In this document: one piece after another, positions 42,487 through 50,745 of the stretch
Layout: the number at the start of each line of letters is the position of its first letter
How positions within the stretch are numbered: the first letter of the stretch is position 1
Assembly: GCF_019236175.1 (NCBI RefSeq)
Contig: NZ_JAFAJM010000001.1
Location: forward strand, 175,884-239,883
Source of the DNA: Chryseobacterium sp.
Lineage (GTDB): Bacteria; Bacteroidota; Bacteroidia; Flavobacteriales; Weeksellaceae
Direction: 5' to 3'
DNA length: 64,000 bases
Notes under the pieces: generated by a model
Seen by the model: only the letters and a program-made list of their open reading frames with translations
What the model was told of the DNA's origin: nothing
The model's database searches: none
Made by a program: the position numbers and the translations under genes

Positions 42487-43641
42487 ATGAATAAAACTTT
42501 CAAAATATATGCTATAATTTTCATCATTGTGATGGTTATTCTGGCGTTGCTTGAAGTTAACAAGAAAGAGACCACGGACTGGCGCAAAAATTTTGATGTT
42601 AATGAGAAGTCTCCGTTCGGGTTATTTGTTTTTAATAATGAAGCAAAAGCTCTTTTTAAGAATAACCTGAAAAAAGTGGGACAGACCCCTTATGAATATT
42701 ATCAGCAGAAGAAAGCGGTACATAATATAGTGCTTATTGAGAATAAAATTGATGACCAATCGTGGAAAAAAATTCTCGATCAGGTATCCGCCGGTTCAGA
42801 TGCTATGCTGATTGTCAACAGGAGTGTGCCCAAAGAAGTTTCAGACAGTATAGGGTATTATGATTCAGATATTTCTTTTGAAGAAGAAAATGTGCTGAAA
42901 TTGACTGATACAAAATATAAAAATGATTTTATTAAACTGGATAAATTCCCATCAGGGAGAGGATTTTCGTTTATAAAACCAGGTGTGGAAATTCTTGGAA
43001 AAACAATCGAGAAAAAAAATATTGACCAGGCAAATTTTATCATGATAAAATATGGAAAAGGACATATTTTTGTTCATTGTGAACCTCTTTTTCTGACCAA
43101 TTATTACCTTTTAAAATCCGGAAATGTAAAATATGCACAAGATGTTTTTTCTTATCTTCCGGATAGAGAAACGGTATGGTTTGTATCGGATGATAGCAAA
43201 ACTTCACAGTTCTTTATGAGGTTTGTATTGTCTAATCCGGCACTCAAGTATGCGTGGTGGCTTTTCTTAGGCGGGCTGGTGCTCTTTATTTTTTTTAATG
43301 CCAAAAGAAAGCAGAGAGTCGTTCCTGTAACTGAAACTTTAAGAAATACTTCGGTAGATTTTGTAAAAAGCATTGGGAATTTATATCTTCAGGAAGGAGA
43401 TTTCCATGATATGATGGCCAAAAAAGCTCAGTACTTTTTTAATAAAGTAAGAATGGATCTTCTGATTGATACTCAGAATCTGGATTCGGAATTTGCTAAA
43501 AAACTACAACTGAAAACAGGCAAAACAATAGAAATGATTAATGAAGCCATAGAACTGATTAAGAAAGCACAGGATCCTTACGCCAGTGTAATGAAAGAAG
43601 ATCTGGCAAGAATAAACACATTGCTGGACGAAATAATATAA
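42487..43641 (+). CDS. DUF4350-containing membrane protein
   Basis: The 384-residue protein has an N-terminal helix (IYAIIFIIVMVILALLEV), a DUF4350 region (NEKSPFGLFVFNNEAKALF..., GHIFVHCEPLFLTNYYLLKSGN) resembling a sugar-amidotransferase-like fold, a second membrane helix near 257-272 (AWWLFLGGLVLFIFF), and a helical cytoplasmic C-terminus. It is a standard member of the Bacteroidota RDD-SpoIIM-DUF4129-DUF4350-MoxR-DUF58 set. Biochemical function is unknown. Confidence 0.85.
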   Translation: MNKTFKIYAIIFIIVMVILALLEVNKKETTDWRKNFDVNEKSPFGLFVFNNEAKALFKNNLKKVGQTPYEYYQQKKAVHNIVLIENKIDDQSWKKILDQVSAGSDAMLIVNRSVPKEVSDSIGYYDSDISFEEENVLKLTDTKYKNDFIKLDKFPSGRGFSFIKPGVEILGKTIEKKNIDQANFIMIKYGKGHIFVHCEPLFLTNYYLLKSGNVKYAQDVFSYLPDRETVWFVSDDSKTSQFFMRFVLSNPALKYAWWLFLGGLVLFIFFNAKRKQRVVPVTETLRNTSVDFVKSIGNLYLQEGDFHDMMAKKAQYFFNKVRMDLLIDTQNLDSEFAKKLQLKTGKTIEMINEAIELIKKAQDPYASVMKEDLARINTLLDEII

Positions 43642-43712
43642 TATGTAACCATCTGACAATGTAGTTGTTATCTGTTTATTGGGAAGCACTTACATTGATA
43701 AATTAAATTAAT

Positions 43713-44744
43713 ATGGAAAACTTAGATAACCAAAACATAGAAAACCAAAATACTATCGATCTGAATAAAAGCGAAGACCAGTTTCAATCGAGAATTGATA
43801 TGATAGAACTTCGTGCAAGCCTAGATAAAGTAAAATCCGAAATCGGAAAGGTCATTGTAGGACAGGAAAATATGATTGAACACCTGTTGGCCGCATTATT
43901 ATCTAACGGCCATGTTTTAATTGAAGGTGTTCCGGGAGTCGCAAAAACGATTACTGCAAAATTATTGGCTAAAACAATAGATGTAGGATTCAGCAGGATA
44001 CAGTTTACCCCGGATCTGATGCCGTCTGACATTTTAGGAACATCAGTTTTTAGTGTAAAAAATTCAGAATTTGAATTTAAAAAGGGCCCTGTTTTTTCTA
44101 ACTTCATATTAATCGATGAGATCAACCGATCGCCCGCAAAAACACAGGCTGCTTTGTTTGAAGTCATGGAAGAGAGACAGATTACAATGGACGGTACACG
44201 TTATATCATGGATGAGCCGTTTCTTGTGGTAGCTACACAAAACCCGATAGAGCATGAAGGTACTTACAGGCTTCCTGAGGCTCAACTGGACCGTTTCTTA
44301 TTTAAGATCAATGTTGGGTATCCTAATCTTGAACAGGAAATAGCAATCATTAAAAATCAGCACGAAAGCAAAAAAGAAGATAAAACAGAAGGGATAAACC
44401 GGGTGATCACCGCCGAACAGTTGAAAAACTATCAGCATTTGGTAAAAGAAATCATCGTGGAATCTCAGCTGATGGAATATATTGCTAAGATCATTATCAA
44501 TACCAGAGAAAATCAGTTTTTATATCTTGGGGCTTCCCCAAGAGCATCACTTGCTCTTCTTACGGCTTCAAAAGCATTTGCCGCATTGAGAGGAAGAGAT
44601 TTTGTGACTCCCGAAGATATTAAGGAGGCAAGTTATGCCGTATTAAGACACAGAGTTATCGTTTCTCCGGAAAGAGAAATGGAAGGACTTACTGCAGATG
44701 AAATTATTCGTCAGATTTTAGAAGGCATAGAGATTCCGAGGTAG
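43713..44744 (+). CDS. MoxR-family AAA+ ATPase
   Basis: The 343-residue protein has Walker A GVPGVAKT, Walker B FILIDEINRSPAKTQAALFEVMEERQ, sensor 1 ATQNPIEHEGTYRLPEAQLDRFLF, and the C-terminal lid with GASPRASLALLTASKAFAALRGRDFVTPEDI. MoxR ATPases act as chaperone-like factors that mature partner complexes, usually with a DUF58 and VWA protein, as in the Bacteroidota BatA-type aerotolerance loci. A Bat/VWA gene is not in this window. Confidence 0.94.
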   Translation: MENLDNQNIENQNTIDLNKSEDQFQSRIDMIELRASLDKVKSEIGKVIVGQENMIEHLLAALLSNGHVLIEGVPGVAKTITAKLLAKTIDVGFSRIQFTPDLMPSDILGTSVFSVKNSEFEFKKGPVFSNFILIDEINRSPAKTQAALFEVMEERQITMDGTRYIMDEPFLVVATQNPIEHEGTYRLPEAQLDRFLFKINVGYPNLEQEIAIIKNQHESKKEDKTEGINRVITAEQLKNYQHLVKEIIVESQLMEYIAKIIINTRENQFLYLGASPRASLALLTASKAFAALRGRDFVTPEDIKEASYAVLRHRVIVSPEREMEGLTADEIIRQILEGIEIPR

Positions 44745-44783
44745 TGAAGAGAGTAGACAGACCTAAAATCTGCACCCTAAACA

Positions 44784-46106
44784 ATGAAAAACTTATACAT
44801 CAATACACGCTTCTTTTACACACTCATCGGAGTGGGGATTCTGTATGTTTTCGCTTTTTTCTTTCCGGTACTCATGTGGATTGCTCATATAGTCCTGCTG
44901 ATCTGTTTCCTTGCAGCGATGGTAGACTATTTAATGGTTTTTAATCAGAAAAACGCAATTCAGGCACAAAGAATACTTCCGGAAAAACTATCCAATGGAG
45001 ATGAAAACTTCGTTAAGATTGATATTAAAAATAATTATGCTTTTAAAAGTACAGTAAGAATTATTGATGAAATTCCATTTCAGTTTCAGAAAAGAGATTT
45101 TTTAATTGAAAAACATATTGATTCAGGAGGAAATACTTTTTTTCAATATACACTGGAACCTAAGGAAAGAGGAGAATATTGTTTTGGAAATCTGAATGTA
45201 TATGCTTCTTCACCTTTAGGATTCGTATCCAAAAGGTTCAGCTTCCAGAAGGATGCCATGTTACCTTCTTATCCTTCCTTTATTCATCTTAGAAAGTATG
45301 AGCTGATGGCGCTGCAGAGTGAATTTTTACTGGGAGGAATTAAAAGAGTCCGAAAACTTGGGCATACAATGGAATTTGAACAAATCAAAGATTATGTTCC
45401 CGGTGATGATATCAGAACCATCAACTGGAAAGCAACTTCCAAGACCAATCGGTTAATGGTCAATCAGTTTCAGGACGAAAAATCACAACGTATTTTCATC
45501 CTGATTGATAAAGGGAGAACAATGAAAATGCCTTTCAACGGACTGAGCCTGCTGGATTATTCTATCAATGCAGCTATGGCACTATCCCATATTATTCTAA
45601 GAAAAGGGGACCGGGCAGGGATGATGACTTTTTCAAAGAAAGCTGAAAATAAAATTGCTGCTGACAATAAATCAGGACAGTTGAAAAAAATCTCGGAAGC
45701 ACTCTATAATATTAAAACAGATTTCTTTGAAAGTGATTTCAATCGCTTATATCAGGATGTAAAATATTCGCTTAATCAACGAAGCTTAATTGTGCTTTTT
45801 ACCAATTTTGAAACCCTGGATGCATTAAACCGCCAGTTAAAATATCTTCGCGGGATAGCCAAAAACCACTTGTTGGTAGTGGTATTTTTCAAGAACTCGG
45901 AATTGCAGCACCTGATGAATAGAAATCCCGAAAATATGCAGGAAATATATGATGAGATCGTAGCGGAAAAATTTGAATTTGAGAAAAAACTGATTATTCA
46001 GGAACTTCGTAAATATGGAATTTATACGGTATATACACTTCCGGAAAACCTTAATATCGATGTTATCAATAAATATCTTGAGATAAAAGCAAGAGGAATT
46101 TTATAA
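44784..46106 (+). CDS. DUF58-family protein
   Basis: The 440-residue protein has two N-terminal membrane helices (about 10-50), a beta-rich middle, and the DUF58 motif PGDDIRTINWKATSKTNRLMVNQFQDEKSQRIFILIDKGRTM, which leads into a VWA-like domain (RSLIVLFTNFETLDAL). DUF58 proteins accompany MoxR ATPases and may be their clients. The gene begins 39 bp after moxR. Confidence 0.9.
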   Translation: MKNLYINTRFFYTLIGVGILYVFAFFFPVLMWIAHIVLLICFLAAMVDYLMVFNQKNAIQAQRILPEKLSNGDENFVKIDIKNNYAFKSTVRIIDEIPFQFQKRDFLIEKHIDSGGNTFFQYTLEPKERGEYCFGNLNVYASSPLGFVSKRFSFQKDAMLPSYPSFIHLRKYELMALQSEFLLGGIKRVRKLGHTMEFEQIKDYVPGDDIRTINWKATSKTNRLMVNQFQDEKSQRIFILIDKGRTMKMPFNGLSLLDYSINAAMALSHIILRKGDRAGMMTFSKKAENKIAADNKSGQLKKISEALYNIKTDFFESDFNRLYQDVKYSLNQRSLIVLFTNFETLDALNRQLKYLRGIAKNHLLVVVFFKNSELQHLMNRNPENMQEIYDEIVAEKFEFEKKLIIQELRKYGIYTVYTLPENLNIDVINKYLEIKARGIL

Positions 46107-46107
46107 C

Positions 46108-46139
46108 TTTGTCTGATAAATAATCAACTTATATTTTTG
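46108..46139 (+). promoter_or_regulatory. Promoter of the OsmC-family gene with start-site hairpin
   Basis: TTTG (46108-46111), 20 bases, then TATTTTTG (46132-46139) fits the Bacteroidota promoter. Directly after it, GACAC (46139-46143) and GTGTC (46150-46154) can form a small hairpin at the likely 5' end of the transcript. Confidence 0.6.
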
Positions 46140-46178
46140 ACACTCTTTGGTGTCTTAATGTTCTTAATCTATTGAATA

Positions 46179-46598
46179 ATGAAAATAACGCTTAACAGAA
46201 TCAACGACGACTTTTTATTTGAATGTACCAATGCTCAGGGGAATTCCATTCTTTTGGATAATACCTCGCAGCCGGGCGCTAAAGGAGTTTCTCCCATGGA
46301 AAGCGTACTGATGGCTGTAGCAGGTTGTAGCGGAATAGATGTGGTCTCTATTTTAAAGAAGCAGCGTCAGGATATCAAAAGTTTCCAGGCGGAAGTGGAA
46401 GGAGAAAGAGTACAGGTAGATGATGCCAAACCTTTTAAGTCGATTAAAGTTAAATTCCTCTTAGAAGGAGAAATAGATCCTAAGAAAGCACTAAAGGCGG
46501 CAGAACTTTCTTTTGAAAAATATTGTTCCGTATCGAAGACTCTGGAACCTAATGTGGAAATAGGATACGAAGTATACGTGAACGGAGAAAAAATTTAA
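46179..46598 (+). CDS. OsmC/Ohr-family peroxide reductase-like protein
   Basis: The 139-residue protein has both redox cysteines of the family, Cys50 in AVAGCSGIDVVSIL and Cys116 in FEKYCSVSKTL, and the strand pattern around GAKGVSPMESVLMA. OsmC proteins reduce organic hydroperoxides with thiol donors. It forms its own unit between a promoter and a terminator. Confidence 0.92.
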   Translation: MKITLNRINDDFLFECTNAQGNSILLDNTSQPGAKGVSPMESVLMAVAGCSGIDVVSILKKQRQDIKSFQAEVEGERVQVDDAKPFKSIKVKFLLEGEIDPKKALKAAELSFEKYCSVSKTLEPNVEIGYEVYVNGEKI

Positions 46599-46606
46599 AA
46601 CTATAG

Positions 46607-46634
46607 TGAGGCTTTCAGGCCTCATTTTTATTTT
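46607..46634 (+). terminator. Terminator after the OsmC-family gene
   Basis: TGAGGC (46607-46612) pairs with GCCTCA (46619-46624) around a six-base loop, followed by TTTTTATTTT. Confidence 0.8.
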
Positions 46635-46775
46635 GCATTAATTCAGGAATATTTATTTGTCCAAAGTTTATATGCCTATGTGGTAAGAATTTTTACCCCA
46701 CATAGAAACGTAGTTTTTTGGGGATATCATTTTAGATTATTTTATCCGTGGATTCGTGACAAAAAATCATGATGT

Positions 46776-46806
46776 AGAAAAAGGAACACCGGATGAAACA
46801 TCCGGC
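46776..46806 (-). terminator. Terminator after the GH63-like gene
   Basis: CCGGATG (46789-46795) pairs with CATCCGG (46799-46805). On the minus strand the stem is followed by TGTTCCTTTTTC, a delayed T-run. Confidence 0.6.
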
Positions 46807-46818
46807 TTTTATTGTCCA

Positions 46819-49434
46819 TCAGAAGGTAAGTCTTGGTTTTATCAGTTTTGCAACAGTGGCTGTCCATCCCGTCTGATGGGAAGCTCCTACACCGCGGCCG
46901 TTATCACCGTGAAAATATTCAAAGAATGTAATATAGTCTTTAAAATGCTCATCATAATTAAACTTTGGGTTTCCGCCATTGAAAGCCCTTTGCCCGTATT
47001 CATCCTTTAAGAAAATAGAACATAGTCTTTTGCTGATATTCTGGGCCACTTCATCCAGATTTCTTTTATCACCACTTCCTGTCGGAAGTTCTACTTTCAG
47101 ACTATTTCCATAATAGTAGTGAAAACGTTGCAAACTTTCCACAATCAGAAAATTGATAGGAAACCAGATCGGGCCCCTCCAGTTGCTGTTTCCGCCAAAC
47201 ATCCTGCTGTCACTTTCTGCAGGAGTATAATAAACTATATTTTCCGTTCCGTGAACAGAGAATACAAAAGGGTTTTCTTCATATACCTTAGACATGGCAC
47301 GAATTCCGTAAGAACTTAGAAATTCTTTTTCATCAAGCATTCTGCTCAAAACTTTTGTTAATCTGTTTTTACGAAGAATACTCATTAAATGTTTTCTTCC
47401 CTGTCCTTCTTCATCCCAATGAGAAACCAGTTTGGTTAATTCCGGCTTATTTTTTAAGATCCACTCCATTCTGGTTCTGAAATTAGGCATCTTTTCCAAT
47501 AACCTGTGGTCTACAATTTCCACGGCAAATAATGGAATCAGGCCTACAATACTTCTCAGTCTCAAAGAAACACTGTCTCCGTTTCCAAGCTGAAGTACAT
47601 CATAGAAAAAACCATCTTCTTCATTCCACAGCCCTTTGGTTCCTTCACCCAGATTTTCCATGGCTTCGGCAATATAGAGGTAATGTTCAAAAAATTTAAT
47701 GGCCATATCTTCATATACCTGATAATATTGGGCAAGTTCCATTGCGATCCGCATCATATTTAGAGCATACATTGCCATCCAGCTTGTTCCGTCTGCCTGT
47801 TCAAGATGCTGTCCGTCTTTTAAAACCATATTCCGGTCAAAAGCACCGATATTATCCAGACCAAGAAATCCGCCTCCGAAAATATTTTTTCCGTTCTTAT
47901 CCTTTCGGTTTACCCACCATGTAAAATTGAGGAGAAGCTTTTGAAATACCTTTTCAAGAAAAAGGAGATCAGGTGTACCGTTATTCTTTTCATCAATTTT
48001 AAAAACTCTGAAACAGGACCATGCGTGCACCGGCGGGTTTACGTCGCTCATATTCCATTCATAAGCGGGAAGCTGACCGTTGGGGTGCATATACCATTCT
48101 TTGGTTAATAACAAGAGCTGTCCTTTGGCAAATTCGGCATCAATAATTGAAAAAGGGACACAATGAAATGCCAGATCCCAGGTTGCATACCAGGGATATT
48201 CCCATTTATCAGGCATGGAAATAATATCTTTATTATGAAGATGATTCCATTCCGTATTTCTTACATATTCATTGAAATTTCTGGGTGCTTCAAAATTCGG
48301 ATCTCCTTTCAGCCATTTTCCGATATTGTAATGATAGAATTGTTTGTTCCATAGAAGCCCGGCAAAAGCCTGTCTCTGAACATTTCTTTCATCTTCGTTA
48401 GTAGTGTCATTTTGAATTTCATTATAAAAATCTTCAGCTTCAGTTTTTCGTAGATTAAAAATTTCATCAAAATGTTCAAATGGTTTATCCGCTTCTTCAG
48501 GACATAATCTGAATTCAAAAACTTTGGATTGGCCTGTTCCTATAATATCATCAATCAGAAAAGACGCTTTACTTCCTCTTTTTTCCGGATTTATGGTATC
48601 TCCCTTATCAATAATATAATCGTTGATACCGTCTTTGAAATAAGTATTTTCAGTTCTTGGTGCGCCATAGAGTTTTGAAGTATTGGTTTCATTCTCACAG
48701 AATACTGGTTGTGCATTGGGGTTTCGGGAATACAACTTTTTGATAGAAATACTGTCATGGCTAATATTGATGCTTCCGTCATGAGATGCATTCATTTCGG
48801 CTTTGTAGGTATTGTATCCCCATTTCCAGTTGTTTCTGAACCAGGCGGTAGGAGCTACTACAATAGGAGCATCATGTTGGCTTCGGTTACAGACTGTTAT
48901 TCTAGCCAAAATATCATTATGGTCGGCTTTACAGTATTCAATGAAAATATCAAAATATTCATCTTGATCAAAAATACCTGTATCAAAAATTTCATATTCA
49001 GTATCCTTCTTGCTGCGTCTTGCGTTTTCGGCAACAATTTCATCATAGGGAAATGCATTGATCGGATATTTATAAACCATCTTCATATAGCTATGCGTAG
49101 GTGTATTATCCAGATAATAAAAAATTTCCTTAATATCTTCACCGTGATTTCCCTGTGGATTGCTTAACCCAAAGAAGCGCTCCTTCACAATTTTATCTTT
49201 CCTGTTCCAAAACGAAAAAGCAAAGCAAAACAATTGTTTTACATCAGAAATGCCGGCAATACCTTCCTCTCCCCAGCGGTAAGCATAGCTTTCAGCATTA
49301 TCATGATTGGTATAGTTCCAGGCATTCCCGTTCGGACTGTAGTCCTCACGTACATTCCCCCATTGCCGGTTGCTTACATAAGGTCCCCAGTTTTTCCATT
49401 TGGTATCTTGTAATCTTTCTTTTTCGGCAGTCAT
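46819..49434 (-). CDS. GH63-like (MGH1-type) glucosidase
   Basis: The 871-residue protein has no signal peptide and starts MTAEKERLQDTKWKNWGPYVSNRQWGNVREDYSP. The C-terminal half is an alpha/alpha barrel with FPDKWEYPWYATWDLAFHC-like, NGQLPAYEWNMSDVNPPVHAW, GGFLGLDNIGAFDR, EQADGTSWMAMYAL, SNWRGPIWFPINFL and TGWTATVAKLI motifs. These fit the mannosyl-oligosaccharide-glucosidase-like (GH63) family used by bacteria on alpha-glucosidic sugars or glycerate glycosides. The substrate is not known. It is cytoplasmic and transcribed alone. Confidence 0.9.
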   Translation of the reverse strand: MTAEKERLQDTKWKNWGPYVSNRQWGNVREDYSPNGNAWNYTNHDNAESYAYRWGEEGIAGISDVKQLFCFAFSFWNRKDKIVKERFFGLSNPQGNHGEDIKEIFYYLDNTPTHSYMKMVYKYPINAFPYDEIVAENARRSKKDTEYEIFDTGIFDQDEYFDIFIEYCKADHNDILARITVCNRSQHDAPIVVAPTAWFRNNWKWGYNTYKAEMNASHDGSINISHDSISIKKLYSRNPNAQPVFCENETNTSKLYGAPRTENTYFKDGINDYIIDKGDTINPEKRGSKASFLIDDIIGTGQSKVFEFRLCPEEADKPFEHFDEIFNLRKTEAEDFYNEIQNDTTNEDERNVQRQAFAGLLWNKQFYHYNIGKWLKGDPNFEAPRNFNEYVRNTEWNHLHNKDIISMPDKWEYPWYATWDLAFHCVPFSIIDAEFAKGQLLLLTKEWYMHPNGQLPAYEWNMSDVNPPVHAWSCFRVFKIDEKNNGTPDLLFLEKVFQKLLLNFTWWVNRKDKNGKNIFGGGFLGLDNIGAFDRNMVLKDGQHLEQADGTSWMAMYALNMMRIAMELAQYYQVYEDMAIKFFEHYLYIAEAMENLGEGTKGLWNEEDGFFYDVLQLGNGDSVSLRLRSIVGLIPLFAVEIVDHRLLEKMPNFRTRMEWILKNKPELTKLVSHWDEEGQGRKHLMSILRKNRLTKVLSRMLDEKEFLSSYGIRAMSKVYEENPFVFSVHGTENIVYYTPAESDSRMFGGNSNWRGPIWFPINFLIVESLQRFHYYYGNSLKVELPTGSGDKRNLDEVAQNISKRLCSIFLKDEYGQRAFNGGNPKFNYDEHFKDYITFFEYFHGDNGRGVGASHQTGWTATVAKLIKPRLTF

Positions 49435-49453
49435 TTGTAATGATTTTTCTATA

Positions 49454-49484
49454 CGAAGTTAGTTTTTTTGAAAAGTAATTCCAA
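49454..49484 (-). promoter_or_regulatory. Probable promoter of the GH63-like gene
   Basis: On the minus strand TTGG (plus 49481-49484), 19 bases, then TAACTTCG (plus 49454-49461) resembles the Bacteroidota consensus with one change in each box. It lies 20 bp before the start codon. Confidence 0.45.
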
Positions 49485-49565
49485 TTTTTTTCATCTGAAG
49501 AATTATTAATATGCCTCTGAAATGCTTGTATTTAAGGGCTTTTTGAAATATTAAATTATTTTTTT

Positions 49566-49595
49566 TTTGAAATTAAAAGAAAAGAACTACCTTTG
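49566..49595 (+). promoter_or_regulatory. Promoter of the methionine operon
   Basis: TTTG (49566-49569), 18 bases, then TACCTTTG (49588-49595) is a perfect -33/-7 match. Transcription would start near 49602, about 23 bases before the first arm of the SAM riboswitch. Confidence 0.8.
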
Positions 49596-49624
49596 CACCA
49601 TTCGTTCATTCAAATATTGAAAAT

Positions 49625-49728
49625 GTTATCAAGAAAGGTTGAGGGATTAGACCCTGTGAAACCTTAGCAACCCTTTGCGCAAGCAAAGAAGGTGCTACGT
49701 TCTACCAAAATTATTTTGGACAGATAAC
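49625..49728 (+). ncRNA. SAM-I (S-box) riboswitch
   Basis: P1 is GTTATC (49625-49630) with GATAAC (49723-49728). Between them stand the conserved S-box words AAGAAAGGTTGAGGGA, GACCCTGTGAAACCTTAGCAACC, a P3-like hairpin (CTTTGCGCAAGCAAAG), AAGGTGCTA, TTCTACC and GGACAGATAA. This class binds S-adenosylmethionine and lowers expression of methionine genes. The operon downstream is wholly methionine-related apart from one gene. The expression platform is unclear; only a short GCCA/TGGC hairpin lies between P1 and the metX start. Confidence 0.93.
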
Positions 49729-49788
49729 TTACTGAAGTTCTTTTCAGCCATTTCCTGTGGCATTTTCAATTGTATTAAAATAATAGAA

Positions 49789-50745
49789 TTGAAAACAGAA
49801 CTAAACTATATTAATCTTTCGTATCAGACCAATTCCAAAAAGGAATATCATATCCCGCTGAGCTATGAGCTTTTCGGGAAAGACCTGTTTACAGCACCCG
49901 TTATCTTGATCAATCATGCTTTAACCGGGAATTCAAATGTATCTGGAGAAAATGGCTGGTGGAAACAATTAATCGGTGAGGATCAGGTGATTGATACAAA
50001 AAAATATACCATTCTGTGTTTCAATATTCCCGGAAACGGTTACGATAATTTTTTAATTGAAGACTATGAAGACTTTAGTCCTTCAGATATAGCTAATCTA
50101 TTTCTGTCGGGGCTTGAAGCATTACATATTCAAAACCTATACGCCATTATCGGAGGCTCTTTAGGAGGCGGAATCGCATGGGAAATGCTTGCCAGACAGC
50201 CTAAACTGGCAGAAATCTTTATTCCCATTGCCTGCGATTACAGAACTCATGACTGGCTTCATGCCCAATGTCTGGTTCAAAAATTCTTATTACAGGAAAA
50301 AGAAGAACCATTACAAAAAGCCAGAATACATGCCATGCTGTGTTATAGAACACCGCAATCACTCAATGACAGATTTCAAAATAAGTATAATCAGGAGAAA
50401 CAACGCCTGGAATCAGAAGACTGGCTGGTCTATCATGGAAATGCATTAAACGAGAGATTTAGTTTAAAAGCATATCGGCTGATGAATCACTTGTTGATGA
50501 ATATTAATGCTGATGAAGCAAAACTGCAGAAAATCGAAGCACGAATGCACATGATCTCCGTAGATACAGATCTCTTCTTTCCAGCTTCTGAAATCCGAAT
50601 GTGTTTTGAAAACTTAAAAGAGAAAAAAGAGGATATATCGTATCACGAGATCCAATCTATACACGGGCATGATGCCTTTCTAATGGAATATCAACAATTA
50701 AATACTATCATAAAAAATATTTTGTATACTCATGAAAAATGCTAA
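49789..50745 (+). CDS. metX: Homoserine O-acetyltransferase
   Basis: The open frame reaches back into the riboswitch, but homology begins at LNYINLSYQ, so the TTG at 49789 (MKTELNYINLSYQ) is the likely start; no ATG is available. The 318 residues form an alpha/beta hydrolase with VILINHALTGNSN, the nucleophile elbow IIGGSLGGGIAWEM, the acid in ISVDTDLFFP and the His in SIHGHDAFLMEY. MetX acetylates homoserine with acetyl-CoA, the first committed step to methionine. It overlaps the next gene by 14 bp. Confidence 0.9.
   Translation: MKTELNYINLSYQTNSKKEYHIPLSYELFGKDLFTAPVILINHALTGNSNVSGENGWWKQLIGEDQVIDTKKYTILCFNIPGNGYDNFLIEDYEDFSPSDIANLFLSGLEALHIQNLYAIIGGSLGGGIAWEMLARQPKLAEIFIPIACDYRTHDWLHAQCLVQKFLLQEKEEPLQKARIHAMLCYRTPQSLNDRFQNKYNQEKQRLESEDWLVYHGNALNERFSLKAYRLMNHLLMNINADEAKLQKIEARMHMISVDTDLFFPASEIRMCFENLKEKKEDISYHEIQSIHGHDAFLMEYQQLNTIIKNILYTHEKC

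Noticed and set aside
46756..49478. Several plus-strand ORFs opposite the GH63-like gene
   Set aside because: They are antisense shadows of a long, well-conserved minus-strand gene and show no protein-like features.
49675..49788. metX reading frame starting inside the SAM riboswitch
   Set aside because: The translated extension has no similarity to the family and overlaps the folded aptamer; homology begins at the TTG at 49789.
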